Positions 47,122 to 56,880 of a stretch of DNA of 64,000 bases are shown one piece after another (positions within the stretch are counted from its first letter, which is position 1; each line of letters begins with the position of its first letter). This DNA comes from Marisediminitalea aggregata (GTDB lineage Bacteria > Pseudomonadota > Gammaproteobacteria > Enterobacterales > Alteromonadaceae). The position numbers and the translations under genes are program-made. The notes beneath the pieces were generated by a model that ran no database searches, was not told the origin of the DNA, and saw only the letters and a list, made by a program, of their open reading frames with translations. The stretch is taken from positions 248,001 to 312,000 of the forward strand of contig NZ_FQWD01000002.1 in assembly GCF_900129565.1 (NCBI RefSeq), written 5' to 3'.

Positions 47122-48089
47122 CAGCCAATACGGTGACATTTGTTATTCCTCATAAGGGCCGGGAAGAAATGCTCAAGGACACGTTGATGTCGATTGCGCA
47201 GCAGGAATACCCGGTCGCATCCATGGAAATTATTCTGGTTTCACAAAACACCGAGGTGTCCGAAGCACTGCGGGAGGCCTGCGGCAGCGTGCCGTTTAAA
47301 GTGTTGTTTGCCGAACCAGAGCACACCATTTCCGCGTCGAGGAATAGGGGAGCACAGGTTGCTGGCGGCGACTATTTAGCGTTTCTGGATGCCGATATCC
47401 ACTTGTCTCGCAATTGGCTGACAGCTTGTATGAAGATACTTACCGAACGCCCTGGCACTAAATTAGTCAGCGCGATGCAGATACCCTCAGACGCCCCCAC
47501 GCCGCTTGAACACATTCGGGTCGCACTGAGTAACGCTGAGGTAGACTGTGCAGTCGACTTCCTGCCTGGACGCAACCTGTTGTTAGCCAAAGACACCTTC
47601 TACCAGGCCGGGCAATTCCCAGAGCACCTGATCACTTGCGAAGATTACTACTTTACCGATAAGGTAAATCAACTGGGAGAGCTGTTTTATACCAGCGCGG
47701 CGCAATATATACACATTGGTGAAGACAAACAGTTAGGCGCCATGTTTGAGAAAGAAATCTGGCGAGGTCAGTCTAATCTGGCCTCGGTAAAAGACCGCCG
47801 TATTCCTTTGCGTGAATGGCCAAGTTTTATCGTACCACTGGCAATCCCGGCATGTGTATTAGCCGGACTGGTCAGTCTTATTGCAGGGTTTCCGCTATTT
47901 GCGGTATTGTGCCTGGTAGCGGCTGGCTTACCGGTTTTGGCCTATAGTACCCGGTTGTATAAACTGGTTCGGCCAAACACGTCATTAATTGAAGTGATTA
48001 AGTTTTATTGTGTGTACTTTCCCGCCCGCGCAGTTGGCACGTTAGGGGGAATCATAAAAACCTTTGGAACATCGTCGTATGAAAAATAA
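47118..48089 (+). CDS. Glycosyltransferase family 2, membrane anchored
   Basis: This 323-residue enzyme begins MTANTVTFVIPHKGREEML. The ATG at 47118 overlaps the previous stop. The GT-A fold is at residues 1-210, with the nucleotide-sugar Asp motif FLDADIHLSRNW and the acceptor-site CEDYYFTDK. Two hydrophobic segments follow (about 245-290), so it is an inner-membrane enzyme probably acting on a lipid-linked sugar. It overlaps the following gene by 11 bases. Confidence 0.85.
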   Translation: MTANTVTFVIPHKGREEMLKDTLMSIAQQEYPVASMEIILVSQNTEVSEALREACGSVPFKVLFAEPEHTISASRNRGAQVAGGDYLAFLDADIHLSRNWLTACMKILTERPGTKLVSAMQIPSDAPTPLEHIRVALSNAEVDCAVDFLPGRNLLLAKDTFYQAGQFPEHLITCEDYYFTDKVNQLGELFYTSAAQYIHIGEDKQLGAMFEKEIWRGQSNLASVKDRRIPLREWPSFIVPLAIPACVLAGLVSLIAGFPLFAVLCLVAAGLPVLAYSTRLYKLVRPNTSLIEVIKFYCVYFPARAVGTLGGIIKTFGTSSYEK

Positions 48090-49197
48090 AAAAATAAAAA
48101 TATTGCAGTTCATTTGTTCCACAGGCTTTTACGGTGCGGAGCGGTGGGTGCTGGCACTCGCAAGCCATTTACCCACCGATACTACTGAATCGCTGCTGGC
48201 TACCACTCTGGAAGACGACTCCCGGGATCTGGAACTGGTAAGACAGTTCAAACAAAAATGTGGTAACACCTTCGAAATACCGATGAAACACAAATTCGAT
48301 ATTTCCGTTGTCGATAAGTTGGTTGCACTCATAAAACGTGAAAACATCGATATTATTCACACCCACGGATACAAATCAGACATCCTCGGCGTTTGGGCTG
48401 CCAGAAAAGCAGGTATCCCTTGCGTTGTTACACCGCATGGCTTTGAAAATGCAAAAGACATTAAACTAAGAACGTTTATTTGGCTGGGATGTCAGGCCAT
48501 GAAATACGGTGACGCCATCGTGCCGCTGTCGACGCAACTCATGAAAGACATGCACCGAATAGGCGTGCGAAAAGACAAACTGCATTATATTCAGAATGGC
48601 GTCGATTTGTCTGAAGTTGAAGCGGTGCGCACTGACGACAGTATTCCTGCTGAAACCGAGAAGCTGCGGGTCGGGTTTATTGGCCAAATGATTAGCCGTA
48701 AAAACATCGATGATATCCTGACCATATTTGACGATTTACACCAGGAAGGCATGCCCATTGAGTTGCTGTTCCTGGGGGACGGTGACGACCGAGCGCGTCT
48801 GGAAGAAAAGGCCACTACCCTGGCAAGCAAACAAGATATTCACTTCCTTGGTTTCAGAGACGATCGTTTAGCGCTGCTCAAAACCTTTGATTTATTTGTA
48901 ATGACATCAACATTGGAAGGCGTTCCCCGTTGCCTGATGGAAGCCTGCGCGATGGGTACACCGGTCGCGGCCTACCAGATACCCGGCATCGACCAGCTCA
49001 TCACACATAACGACACCGGACTGCTGGCGCCGCTTGGTGAGCGCGAGACACTGAAAGGCTATTGGCGTGAGATGTTATCTGATACCATCAAAGCCAGACA
49101 ATACGGCCTGAATGCCAAGGCATACGTGGAAGAGCATTTCTCCGCGCAGCGCATGGCCAACGAATACATGGTGCTTTTTAAGGATTTGCTACGCTAA
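48079..49197 (+). CDS. Glycosyltransferase family 4
   Basis: This 372-residue GT-B enzyme has an N-terminal KILQFICSTGFYGAERWVLAL and a C-terminal domain with RVGFIGQMISRKNIDDIL, LLFLGDGDDRARLEEKA and the E-x7-E-type motif STLEGVPRCLMEACAMGTPV, which binds the nucleotide-sugar phosphates. The start at 48079 is internal to the end of the previous gene. It is cytoplasmic, retaining type. The sugar donor is unknown. Confidence 0.88.
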   Translation: MKNKKIKILQFICSTGFYGAERWVLALASHLPTDTTESLLATTLEDDSRDLELVRQFKQKCGNTFEIPMKHKFDISVVDKLVALIKRENIDIIHTHGYKSDILGVWAARKAGIPCVVTPHGFENAKDIKLRTFIWLGCQAMKYGDAIVPLSTQLMKDMHRIGVRKDKLHYIQNGVDLSEVEAVRTDDSIPAETEKLRVGFIGQMISRKNIDDILTIFDDLHQEGMPIELLFLGDGDDRARLEEKATTLASKQDIHFLGFRDDRLALLKTFDLFVMTSTLEGVPRCLMEACAMGTPVAAYQIPGIDQLITHNDTGLLAPLGERETLKGYWREMLSDTIKARQYGLNAKAYVEEHFSAQRMANEYMVLFKDLLR

Positions 49198-49200
49198 GGA

Positions 49201-50220
49201 ATGGCTATGCTTCATCAACAACCGGCTTCTACAATATTTATTCTCACTATTGATACTGAAGAAGAATGGCAGTGGGATGGGCCTTTCCCTCAAGACAATT
49301 GCAAGGTTGAAAACGTTCAGCGCATCCCCGAGTTTCAGTCATTTTGTGAGGAACTGGGTATTCGCCCCACCTACTTTGTTGATTACGCAGTAGCGGCCAA
49401 TCCCTTTGCGGTAAAGGCGATAAATCAGGCTCGTCAGAACAACCATTGTGAAATTGGCGCTCACCTGCATCCGTGGTGTAATCCGCCGTATTTTGGCCAA
49501 ACCACCGAAGCCGAATCTCATGTGGTGAATCTGCCCCTGCCGCAAATAGAAGCCAAACTGGACGAACTCATGCGGGTGCTGACTGAACAGTTCAACACCC
49601 AGCCCCGCTCTTTTCGCACCGGCCGCTGGGGTATCGACAGCAAAGTCCTTACCTTGCTGGCCGATCGCGGTTTCAGAGTAGATTCCAGTGTGTACCCGTT
49701 TTATCGCAATGAATACTTTTCTTGTGAGGGCTCCCCGTTGGCGCCCTATTGGCCGGATTTTAACGATCCGTTATCACCCGGCCACCAACGTCAGATTATG
49801 GAAATCCCGGTAACCGCAGGCTTTAACCGCCAGGACTACGGATTCAGCGAAAAGCTGCACCGACTGGGGGAAACCGCTCCCATGAAGTTACTTCATACCA
49901 TCGGTTTATTATGGCATTCGCGTTTACTCAGAAAGATCTACCTGAGCCCGGAACTCAACGACGAGCAAAACCTGTGTTTATTGGTCGACACTGCTATCAA
50001 GCGCCAACAGCGCGTGATCCACATGTATTTGCACAGCTCCAGTCTGATAGACGGTGCGACCGGTTTCTTTGAGGAAACAAACTCTCTGAGTATTATTTGC
50101 CAGCGCATTCGCGCCACCGTTGAACACTTACAGCGCCTTACGCCCGTGGAGTTTTGTACGATCACCGAAGCCTGTGAGCTCCTGAATGCCCGCAGTGCAC
50201 AACAAGCAGTATTAACATGA
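49201..50220 (+). CDS. Polysaccharide deacetylase-like (NodB-type) protein
   Basis: This 339-residue protein begins with IFILTIDTEEEWQWDG, giving the metal-binding Asp of the NodB fold, and has HLHPWCNPPYF and FRTGRWGIDSKVLTLLADRG, then HMYLHSSSL near the end. It resembles the WalW-type deacetylases and lacks the C-terminal DUF3473 of the usual exosortase-A deacetylase. There is no signal peptide, so deacetylation would occur on a cytoplasmic intermediate. It overlaps the next gene by 4 bases. Confidence 0.8.
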   Translation: MAMLHQQPASTIFILTIDTEEEWQWDGPFPQDNCKVENVQRIPEFQSFCEELGIRPTYFVDYAVAANPFAVKAINQARQNNHCEIGAHLHPWCNPPYFGQTTEAESHVVNLPLPQIEAKLDELMRVLTEQFNTQPRSFRTGRWGIDSKVLTLLADRGFRVDSSVYPFYRNEYFSCEGSPLAPYWPDFNDPLSPGHQRQIMEIPVTAGFNRQDYGFSEKLHRLGETAPMKLLHTIGLLWHSRLLRKIYLSPELNDEQNLCLLVDTAIKRQQRVIHMYLHSSSLIDGATGFFEETNSLSIICQRIRATVEHLQRLTPVEFCTITEACELLNARSAQQAVLT

Positions 50221-51254
50221 AGATCAGACTCGCAACGCAACAAGACAAGAAGCGCTGGGATGCCTATGTAGAAACTCATCCCCTCGCCACGCCTTATCAC
50301 CGTTTTGCCTGGGGACTGGCGTGTGAGCATGCGTATAAGCAACCCATGCGGTACCTGATTGCCGAAGATGATCAGCACCAGGTGTGTGGCGTTTTGCCCT
50401 GTATCGCATTCAAACGCCCTTTCTCTGCAGCAAAATCGGTTGCTTTACCTTATTGTGATACTGGTTTTGCTCTGGGTGACGACGACCAAATCACCGCTTC
50501 ACTACTGGGCAAATTGCGCAGCCAAAGCGACTACCGGGATGTCAGTCATGAACCGGCAGACCCTGAAGCTTTGCAAGCTGGGCAGAAGGTTGTGTTGCGC
50601 TTGCCGTTACCAGAAAACAGCGAACTGCTGATGAGTAGTTTTAAATCGAAATTGCGTAGTCAGATCCGTAAAGCCGAGAAAAATGGCCTGACCATGGCGC
50701 TCAGTGAGACCCCGAACGAGCATGTCACTTTACTACCTCATTTTTACGATGTGTATAAGCAGAACATGCGATTGCTCGCGTCGCCCGCCCATGCTTACAG
50801 CTGGTTTGAATCGGTAATCGCGCACTATGGTGATAACGCTCGTGTCTGTGTAGTCTATCAGGCATCCACGCCCATTGGAGCCGGCATAGTCATTATGAAC
50901 GGCACGGTGGCAGCAATCCCCTGGGCGTCGACATTGCCGCAATACAATCGCCTGGCCCCGAATATGATGCTGTATTGGTCGCTGCTGGCGAATGTGACTG
51001 ACGCTGGCATGCAAACCTTCGACTTCGGGCGCTCGTCTTTTGGCGAAGGGACCTACAAGTTTAAAACACAGTGGGGAGCGTTGCCCTACCCGCTTAACTG
51101 GCACGATGGGTCTTCAACTGCCCACCAGCCACAGGCTGTTGAAACCGGCCCACCAGGCGCCGTCAGGCAGCTTGCAGAAAACGTGTGGCCGAAACTACCG
51201 TTGGGATTCACGGTCGCCATTGGCTCAGCTATTCGGCGTTACATTAGTTTATAA
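50217..51254 (+). CDS. FemAB-family protein, PEP-CTERM system-associated
   Basis: This 345-residue protein matches the exosortase-A-associated FemAB family: TPYHRFAWGLACEHAY near the start, GVLPCIAFKRPF, KLRSQIRKAEKNGL, then IPWASTLPQYNRLAPNMMLY and the end DFGRSSFGEGTYKFKTQWGA. Such proteins are GNAT-fold aminoacyl or acyl transferases; their substrate in this system is unproven. It is in an operon with the deacetylase upstream (overlap) and the amidotransferase 15 bases downstream. Confidence 0.88.
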   Translation: MKIRLATQQDKKRWDAYVETHPLATPYHRFAWGLACEHAYKQPMRYLIAEDDQHQVCGVLPCIAFKRPFSAAKSVALPYCDTGFALGDDDQITASLLGKLRSQSDYRDVSHEPADPEALQAGQKVVLRLPLPENSELLMSSFKSKLRSQIRKAEKNGLTMALSETPNEHVTLLPHFYDVYKQNMRLLASPAHAYSWFESVIAHYGDNARVCVVYQASTPIGAGIVIMNGTVAAIPWASTLPQYNRLAPNMMLYWSLLANVTDAGMQTFDFGRSSFGEGTYKFKTQWGALPYPLNWHDGSSTAHQPQAVETGPPGAVRQLAENVWPKLPLGFTVAIGSAIRRYISL

Positions 51255-51268
51255 ATCGGGAGAGCCTT

Positions 51269-53167
51269 ATGTGCGGCATTGCAGGATTTAGTCGTTATCA
51301 ATTCGAACCCGGAGATGAGTCGTTACTGACTACCATGGGACAAGCCATTTTGCATCGTGGTCCGGATGCCGGTGGCACCTACCTCGATGACCATGTGGGC
51401 TTGTGCCACCGCCGCCTTAGCATTCTGGATCTATCGGCAGCGGGCAACCAGCCCATGTTCAGTAAAGACGGCCGCTATGTCATCGTCTTCAACGGTGAAA
51501 TTTATAACTTTCTTGAAAGCCGTGCGGCGTTAGAAGCAGAAGGGCATGTTTTCTCTACACATACCGATACTGAAGTGATTCTGGCGCTTTACGCCAAACA
51601 TGGCAAAGACTGCCTGTCTGAGTTAAACGGGATGTTTGCGTTTGCCATATGGGACAAACAGGAAAAGTCACTGTTTCTGGCCAGAGACCGCATGGGCAAA
51701 AAGCCGCTTTATTACACCTATGAAGAAGGCAAACTGGCCTTTGCGTCAGAAATTAAGGCGTTGTTGCCCGTCCCGTTTGTTGAACGGGAAATTCGCGACG
51801 ATGCAGTTTACGACTTTTTTGCCTACCAGTATGTTCCTGATCCGAAAACCATTTTCAAAGGTGTGCACAAATGTCCGCCTGCCCATTACATGCTGTATAA
51901 AGACGGTGAGCTCGTTTGTCAGCCATATTGGGATGTAGATTTCAGCAAAGTCAGTGAACGCACTGAAGCAGACCTCACTAACGAACTGCGGGATTTAACA
52001 GCCCATTGCACGCGCCAACGAATGATTGCAGACGTACCACTGGGCGCGTTCCTGAGTGGCGGCGTAGATTCCAGTGGTGTCGTAGCAATGATGGCTCAGC
52101 AGTCTGACAAGCCTGTGAAAACCTGTTCTATTGGCTTCGACGAAAAGCGCTTTAATGAAACCGAATTTGCGAAAACCGTGGCTGATCAGTACCACACTGA
52201 ACACCATGAGTTTATTGTGCACGACAATGTCAGCGATAACCTCGAACACATTGTCAGCTTTTTCGATGAACCGTTTGCCGATCCCTCGCTGGTGCCTACA
52301 TACTTCGTCTCTAAGCTTGCGCGTCAGGAAGTGACCGTAGCGATTGCCGGTGACGGCGGCGATGAAGTGTTTGCGGGCTATGAGAAATACAGTATTGATG
52401 CCATCGAAAACAACCTGCGTAACAAAGTACCGGCATGGGTAAGAAAGCGCATTTTGCCGAAAGTCGCCAACCTGGTCGCGGGTTCCGGCATCTCGGTATT
52501 GAAAAAAGTAAAATCACTGTGTGACAGTCTATCCTGTGACCCCGCCATGGGCTTTTATCTGACCAACTCTCAAATTGACGACCGCCAGTGGCAACAGCTT
52601 GTGGCGCCGGATTTTGCTGCCAGGCTGGGCGAGTACCACCCCAGCAAAATCACCTTGGAAGCGTATGAGCAAGCCAATGGCCCCGACCACTTATCGCGTA
52701 TTTTGTATACCGATATGAAAACCTATTTGCCCGGCGGCATCCTGGTCAAAGTAGATCGCATGAGTATGGCCCACTCACTGGAAGTGCGCGCCCCTATTTT
52801 AGACCGCGATGTCATTGAATTCGCGGCCACCGTGCCGTCGGCATTTAAATTTAAAGACGGCGAGAAAAAACATATCCTCAAAGAAGCATTTAAGCCACTG
52901 CTACCCGACGACATCCTGTATCGCAAGAAAATGGGCTTTTCTGTGCCGCTGGATCAATGGTTGCGTGAGGAAATTAAAGCCATTGCTGAACGCTACCTGT
53001 TTTCCTCAGACGCCGGATTACTTCGCTATTTTAACGCCAGTGCGATTCAGCAATTGTGGAATGAACACCAATCAGGCAGCCATCAGCACGGTACCGTGCT
53101 GTGGAGCTTGCTGATGTTTGAAATGTGGTATCAGCGTTATATGGTCAGCACAGAGAAAGCAGCGTGA
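51269..53167 (+). CDS. XrtA/PEP-CTERM-system amidotransferase, asparagine-synthase-like
   Basis: This 632-residue protein starts MCGIAGF, so Cys2 is the nucleophile of the class II glutaminase domain (about 2-190: HRGPDAGG, HRRLSILDLS, NGEIYN). The synthetase domain follows (about 230-600) with the PP-loop SGGVDSSG, which binds ATP, and AGDGGDEVFAGY. It belongs to the exosortase-A amidotransferase group, thought to amidate a uronic acid or other carboxylate in the polysaccharide. That would fit with the UDP-glucuronate epimerase nearby. Confidence 0.92.
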   Translation: MCGIAGFSRYQFEPGDESLLTTMGQAILHRGPDAGGTYLDDHVGLCHRRLSILDLSAAGNQPMFSKDGRYVIVFNGEIYNFLESRAALEAEGHVFSTHTDTEVILALYAKHGKDCLSELNGMFAFAIWDKQEKSLFLARDRMGKKPLYYTYEEGKLAFASEIKALLPVPFVEREIRDDAVYDFFAYQYVPDPKTIFKGVHKCPPAHYMLYKDGELVCQPYWDVDFSKVSERTEADLTNELRDLTAHCTRQRMIADVPLGAFLSGGVDSSGVVAMMAQQSDKPVKTCSIGFDEKRFNETEFAKTVADQYHTEHHEFIVHDNVSDNLEHIVSFFDEPFADPSLVPTYFVSKLARQEVTVAIAGDGGDEVFAGYEKYSIDAIENNLRNKVPAWVRKRILPKVANLVAGSGISVLKKVKSLCDSLSCDPAMGFYLTNSQIDDRQWQQLVAPDFAARLGEYHPSKITLEAYEQANGPDHLSRILYTDMKTYLPGGILVKVDRMSMAHSLEVRAPILDRDVIEFAATVPSAFKFKDGEKKHILKEAFKPLLPDDILYRKKMGFSVPLDQWLREEIKAIAERYLFSSDAGLLRYFNASAIQQLWNEHQSGSHQHGTVLWSLLMFEMWYQRYMVSTEKAA

Positions 53168-54282
53168 GTAAGGCAATCAATGTCATGCATATCACCTATG
53201 ATATGCGAATTGGCGGCACCGAAATGGTAGTTAAAAACCTGATAGAAGGGTTTGATGATCCGGCGTTTAAGATGTCTATATTCTGTATCGAAGCACCACT
53301 GGGACCATGGGGTGAAGACTTAGCCAATGCGGGCATTCCCATTACCACTGTGGCAAGGCAACCTGGATTTGATCGCGGGCTTATTAAGGCTATTCGACAA
53401 CACCTCCGCGAGCACAATATCGATATCATTCATTGCCACCAGTACACCCCCTGGGTATACGGTGTGTTAGCAGCGGCAGGCCTGAAAACCAAAGTCATTT
53501 TTACCGAGCACGGTCGTTTTTACCCGGATTTTGGCACCTGGAAGCGAAAGCTTATCAACCCGGTGCTTGCGTGGTTAACCGACGCGACCACCGCCATCTC
53601 ATCTGCCACTAAACAAGCGCTGGTGACCCACGAAAATCTGTCGGCCAGAAATATCGAGGTGATTTACAACGGAATAAAAGCAGTTGAGCCGGTGCCTGAA
53701 GAAACCCAACAGGCTTTGAAAGCGGAGTTGGGTATTGCCGCCTCACAAACTGTGTTTGGTACCATCGCCCGATTCGACCCAATCAAAAACCACCTGATGA
53801 TGCTGCGCGCGTTTAAAGACGTACTCGACGCAGGCAAAGATGCAAAGCTTGTTATCGTTGGCGACGGTGAAATGCGCGCCGACATCGAGACGTTCATCAA
53901 AGAACTGGCTATCAGTGACCATGTGGTGCTGACCGGATACCAGCCACAACCCGCCCAATATCTTTCGATCATGGATATTTTCCTGCTGTCGTCATTCAGC
54001 GAAGGGACATCCATGACCTTGCTTGAGGCGATGTCTTTGGGCAAGCCTTGTGTCGTGACAGATGCCGGTGGAAACGCAGAGGTTATTGCAGACCAGCAAA
54101 ATGGCCTGGTGACCGGCAACGACGAACAACGCGAATTTGCTGACGCCATGCATACCCTGGTAAACGATACGGACACCTATCACCAATATCAGCAGGCCAG
54201 CCTTGCTCGCTTCAACGCCCTATTTACGGTGGCAGCAATGTGTCAGTCATTTCGCAAGATTTATACTACAGTTATGCAGTAA
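53164..54282 (+). CDS. Exosortase-A-system glycosyltransferase family 4
   Basis: This 372-residue GT-B enzyme starts with GTG at 53164, overlapping the preceding stop as GTGA; the longer frame from 53125 overlaps that gene needlessly. INVMHITYDMRIGGTEMVV, FTEHGRF, TIARFDPIKNHLMMLRAF and FLLSSFSEGTSMTLLEAMSL (retaining donor-binding motif) match the stp2-type exosortase-associated group. It is cytoplasmic. Confidence 0.9.
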   Translation: MSKAINVMHITYDMRIGGTEMVVKNLIEGFDDPAFKMSIFCIEAPLGPWGEDLANAGIPITTVARQPGFDRGLIKAIRQHLREHNIDIIHCHQYTPWVYGVLAAAGLKTKVIFTEHGRFYPDFGTWKRKLINPVLAWLTDATTAISSATKQALVTHENLSARNIEVIYNGIKAVEPVPEETQQALKAELGIAASQTVFGTIARFDPIKNHLMMLRAFKDVLDAGKDAKLVIVGDGEMRADIETFIKELAISDHVVLTGYQPQPAQYLSIMDIFLLSSFSEGTSMTLLEAMSLGKPCVVTDAGGNAEVIADQQNGLVTGNDEQREFADAMHTLVNDTDTYHQYQQASLARFNALFTVAAMCQSFRKIYTTVMQ

Positions 54283-54322
54283 GGTAAAAATCGCCCCGAT
54301 GAGCAGTAAGTGAGACAGAACA

Positions 54323-56875
54323 ATGACAACAGAGGCCACTCCTCACCCTCAGAAAAAGCGTTTTTGGCACAAGCGCCGTGTTGTTAAATACACGATTATC
54401 TCTGCGCTGCTGATCCTCATTTTTTCAATCTCACCGCTGGTACTGCCAACAAGTGATTTAACCCCTTCACAGGCTGCACAAGCGCGGGCTGGCGCAGCCA
54501 GAATCATCAAGCCACTTATGTCGGCCAAAGAACAGGCCACGATTGCAGTGACTAACGAGCAGCTCACGGCAATCTCCGACACAGTGAGCTATACCGTACC
54601 CGCCGTGCAGCTGAGACTCAACAGCAGTGCCATGGGTATATTGATGGCCACCAGCATTACCACTATCCCTGGCGCAGTGTATTTAAATGCACAATGTATG
54701 CTGGTCCCAAATCTTGAAGGCAAACTGGAATTCAATCAATGCCGACTGGGCAGCCTGCCGTTGCCGGGTATCATGGTTGAATACCTGTTTAAAGGTATCG
54801 CCCGCGTATTTTTCGGCGAAGAAGCCCTGTTAACCTTTAACAACATCCTCGCAAATGCCCAATTAGGTAACGATAAACTGGTTATCAATTTCCACAAGCC
54901 GGGCAACCTGAAGGCCTCTGTTGAAGACAGAATCACCGATACCTTTAAAGTAATACAAGAGCTGCGACAACTCGATAGCGCCGACACAGAAACTATCACG
55001 CTCTATCTCGACTATATCCAATCGCATGCCACCCGGTCAGATAATACCGCTGAATTAGTCGGCAAAACGTTCTTGTTCGCGCAGTCGCGTTCTATAACCG
55101 AAGACCCGGTAGACGAGAATATTGCTGCATTGTGGGCACTGACGATGACACTCGGTGCACCAGAATTTGCACGTATAGTGGCCATGCCGGTTGACTATAG
55201 CCTGATGCTGCCAGAGAAGTTTGTACTCAGAAATCGCATGGACTTGCGATTACACTTCTTCTTTTCCGTGGCATTGCGACTGGCAAGTGAAAAGCAGCTT
55301 AGCGTGAATATTGGTAAGTTAAAGGAAGTCATGGATACGGCACAAGGGGGCTCTGGGTACAGCTTTCGTGACTTAACTGCCGATAAATCCGGTGTAGAGC
55401 TGGCCGACTTTGCCATTTCATCTGAAGACAATGCGCGCCGGGTACAGGCTATACTGGCTGGCAGCAAGGATGAAAACCTGTTTATTCCACTGTTACACGA
55501 CCTGCCTGAAGGGTTCAGTGAAACTGCGTTTCAGCGCACATTTGGCAGTGAGAGCGATGAGCGCTACCTGGCGATGGAAAATACTATTGACGGACGCATA
55601 GCAGCATTGCCGCTGTACAGTGATGAAACAAGTACCGCCTACCGCCGCGCGCCGGCAGTCAATGCCGATGTAGCACTCAATCAAAGTGACATTACCGTTA
55701 GTCAGCAGTGGTATCAGGTCGACACGCATATTCATACCCGTTATTCCGACGGCGTGTACAGTGTCGTTCAAATTGCTGAACAGGCCAGTGCCTTCGGCTG
55801 TGATGCGATTGCCATTACCGACCACGGCGATCAAAATCTCAAACAAGTGTTGTCGGACACCTTCTGGCAAGATGTTGGGAAAGCAGCCAATGCCAATCCA
55901 AATTTATCGATCATGGCGGGCCTCGAATGGAATATCCCGCCATTTGCAGGCCGTGAGCACGTCACTGTACTGCTGCCTCAGAATGACCAAACGCCCGCAA
56001 TGCTGTCGGCATTCAGGGATCAATTCGACCATTATGGCAAATCAACGCCCGTTGATATTGATGCTTCTGCGGCCATGCAATGGTTGAATCAACAGTACGC
56101 CGGGCAGTCAGATTCACCGGTAATTATTTACAACCATCCCAGCCGAAAGGACGCCTCAGAAGGCGAAAATCAGCACGATATGGAAAACTGGTTGCAACAG
56201 AGCCCCTATGTTATTGGCTTTTCTGGTTCACCAGGGCATCAGAAAAAGCGCGGTGATGACAACGGCTCCTACAGCTTTAAATTCAAAACCCGACATGGCT
56301 GGGACCCTGCCATTGCGGTTGTGGGTAAAGACTGGGATGCCCTGCTGATGAGCGGACGTCAGATTTATGCCGCCAGGGCTCCGTCTGACTTCCATAACGA
56401 CAATATGGATTATTGGCCTTGTGAATTCTCAACGACGCATGTACGGGCGACGAGCAAATCACCTCGTCATATAATGGCAGGGTTCAAGCGAGGCCACTTC
56501 TGGGCACAACATGGCAAATTTGTTGACGCTTTATCTGCTACGCTGGAAGATAGCAACGGTAAAGTGCTGGCCAATGCCGGCGACACCCTGTCGACCAGCC
56601 AAACAGGCCTGCAGGCTCGCCTGACCGTAAATTTAGCTGCAAAAGACTGGCAAGGCTTCGCCACGTCATTGGATGAAGTCACTGCGGTCATCATCACCGA
56701 CCAGGGTGTTGATACACGGACCTTCTACCCGGAAACAGGTAAGAACCCTTATGTTTTCACCGTCCCTTTACCGCCACGCGGCTCACATGTGGCGGTAAGA
56801 TGGTTTGGCAGAAGTATTCAACCTGAACAGCATCACTACCAGTTCTTCACTAATGCAGTGATGGTGCAGCGCTAA
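54323..56875 (+). CDS. Large membrane-anchored PHP-domain phosphoesterase-like protein
   Basis: This 850-residue protein has one N-terminal membrane segment (about 22-42), then a region of about 400 residues with no family I recognise. A PHP-type metallophosphoesterase domain runs from about 464 to 780: VDTHIHTRYSDGVYSV, AIAITDHGDQNL, MAGLEWNIPP and IIYNHPSRKD, the usual His/Asp/Glu metal ligands. A short C-terminal beta domain follows. Given the membrane anchor and no lipobox, the bulk is probably periplasmic. It could cleave a phosphodiester or phosphate in polysaccharide assembly. It closes the plus-strand cluster and is convergent with the transglutaminase-like gene. Confidence 0.75.
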   Translation: MTTEATPHPQKKRFWHKRRVVKYTIISALLILIFSISPLVLPTSDLTPSQAAQARAGAARIIKPLMSAKEQATIAVTNEQLTAISDTVSYTVPAVQLRLNSSAMGILMATSITTIPGAVYLNAQCMLVPNLEGKLEFNQCRLGSLPLPGIMVEYLFKGIARVFFGEEALLTFNNILANAQLGNDKLVINFHKPGNLKASVEDRITDTFKVIQELRQLDSADTETITLYLDYIQSHATRSDNTAELVGKTFLFAQSRSITEDPVDENIAALWALTMTLGAPEFARIVAMPVDYSLMLPEKFVLRNRMDLRLHFFFSVALRLASEKQLSVNIGKLKEVMDTAQGGSGYSFRDLTADKSGVELADFAISSEDNARRVQAILAGSKDENLFIPLLHDLPEGFSETAFQRTFGSESDERYLAMENTIDGRIAALPLYSDETSTAYRRAPAVNADVALNQSDITVSQQWYQVDTHIHTRYSDGVYSVVQIAEQASAFGCDAIAITDHGDQNLKQVLSDTFWQDVGKAANANPNLSIMAGLEWNIPPFAGREHVTVLLPQNDQTPAMLSAFRDQFDHYGKSTPVDIDASAAMQWLNQQYAGQSDSPVIIYNHPSRKDASEGENQHDMENWLQQSPYVIGFSGSPGHQKKRGDDNGSYSFKFKTRHGWDPAIAVVGKDWDALLMSGRQIYAARAPSDFHNDNMDYWPCEFSTTHVRATSKSPRHIMAGFKRGHFWAQHGKFVDALSATLEDSNGKVLANAGDTLSTSQTGLQARLTVNLAAKDWQGFATSLDEVTAVIITDQGVDTRTFYPETGKNPYVFTVPLPPRGSHVAVRWFGRSIQPEQHHYQFFTNAVMVQR

Positions 56876-56880
56876 CAACA

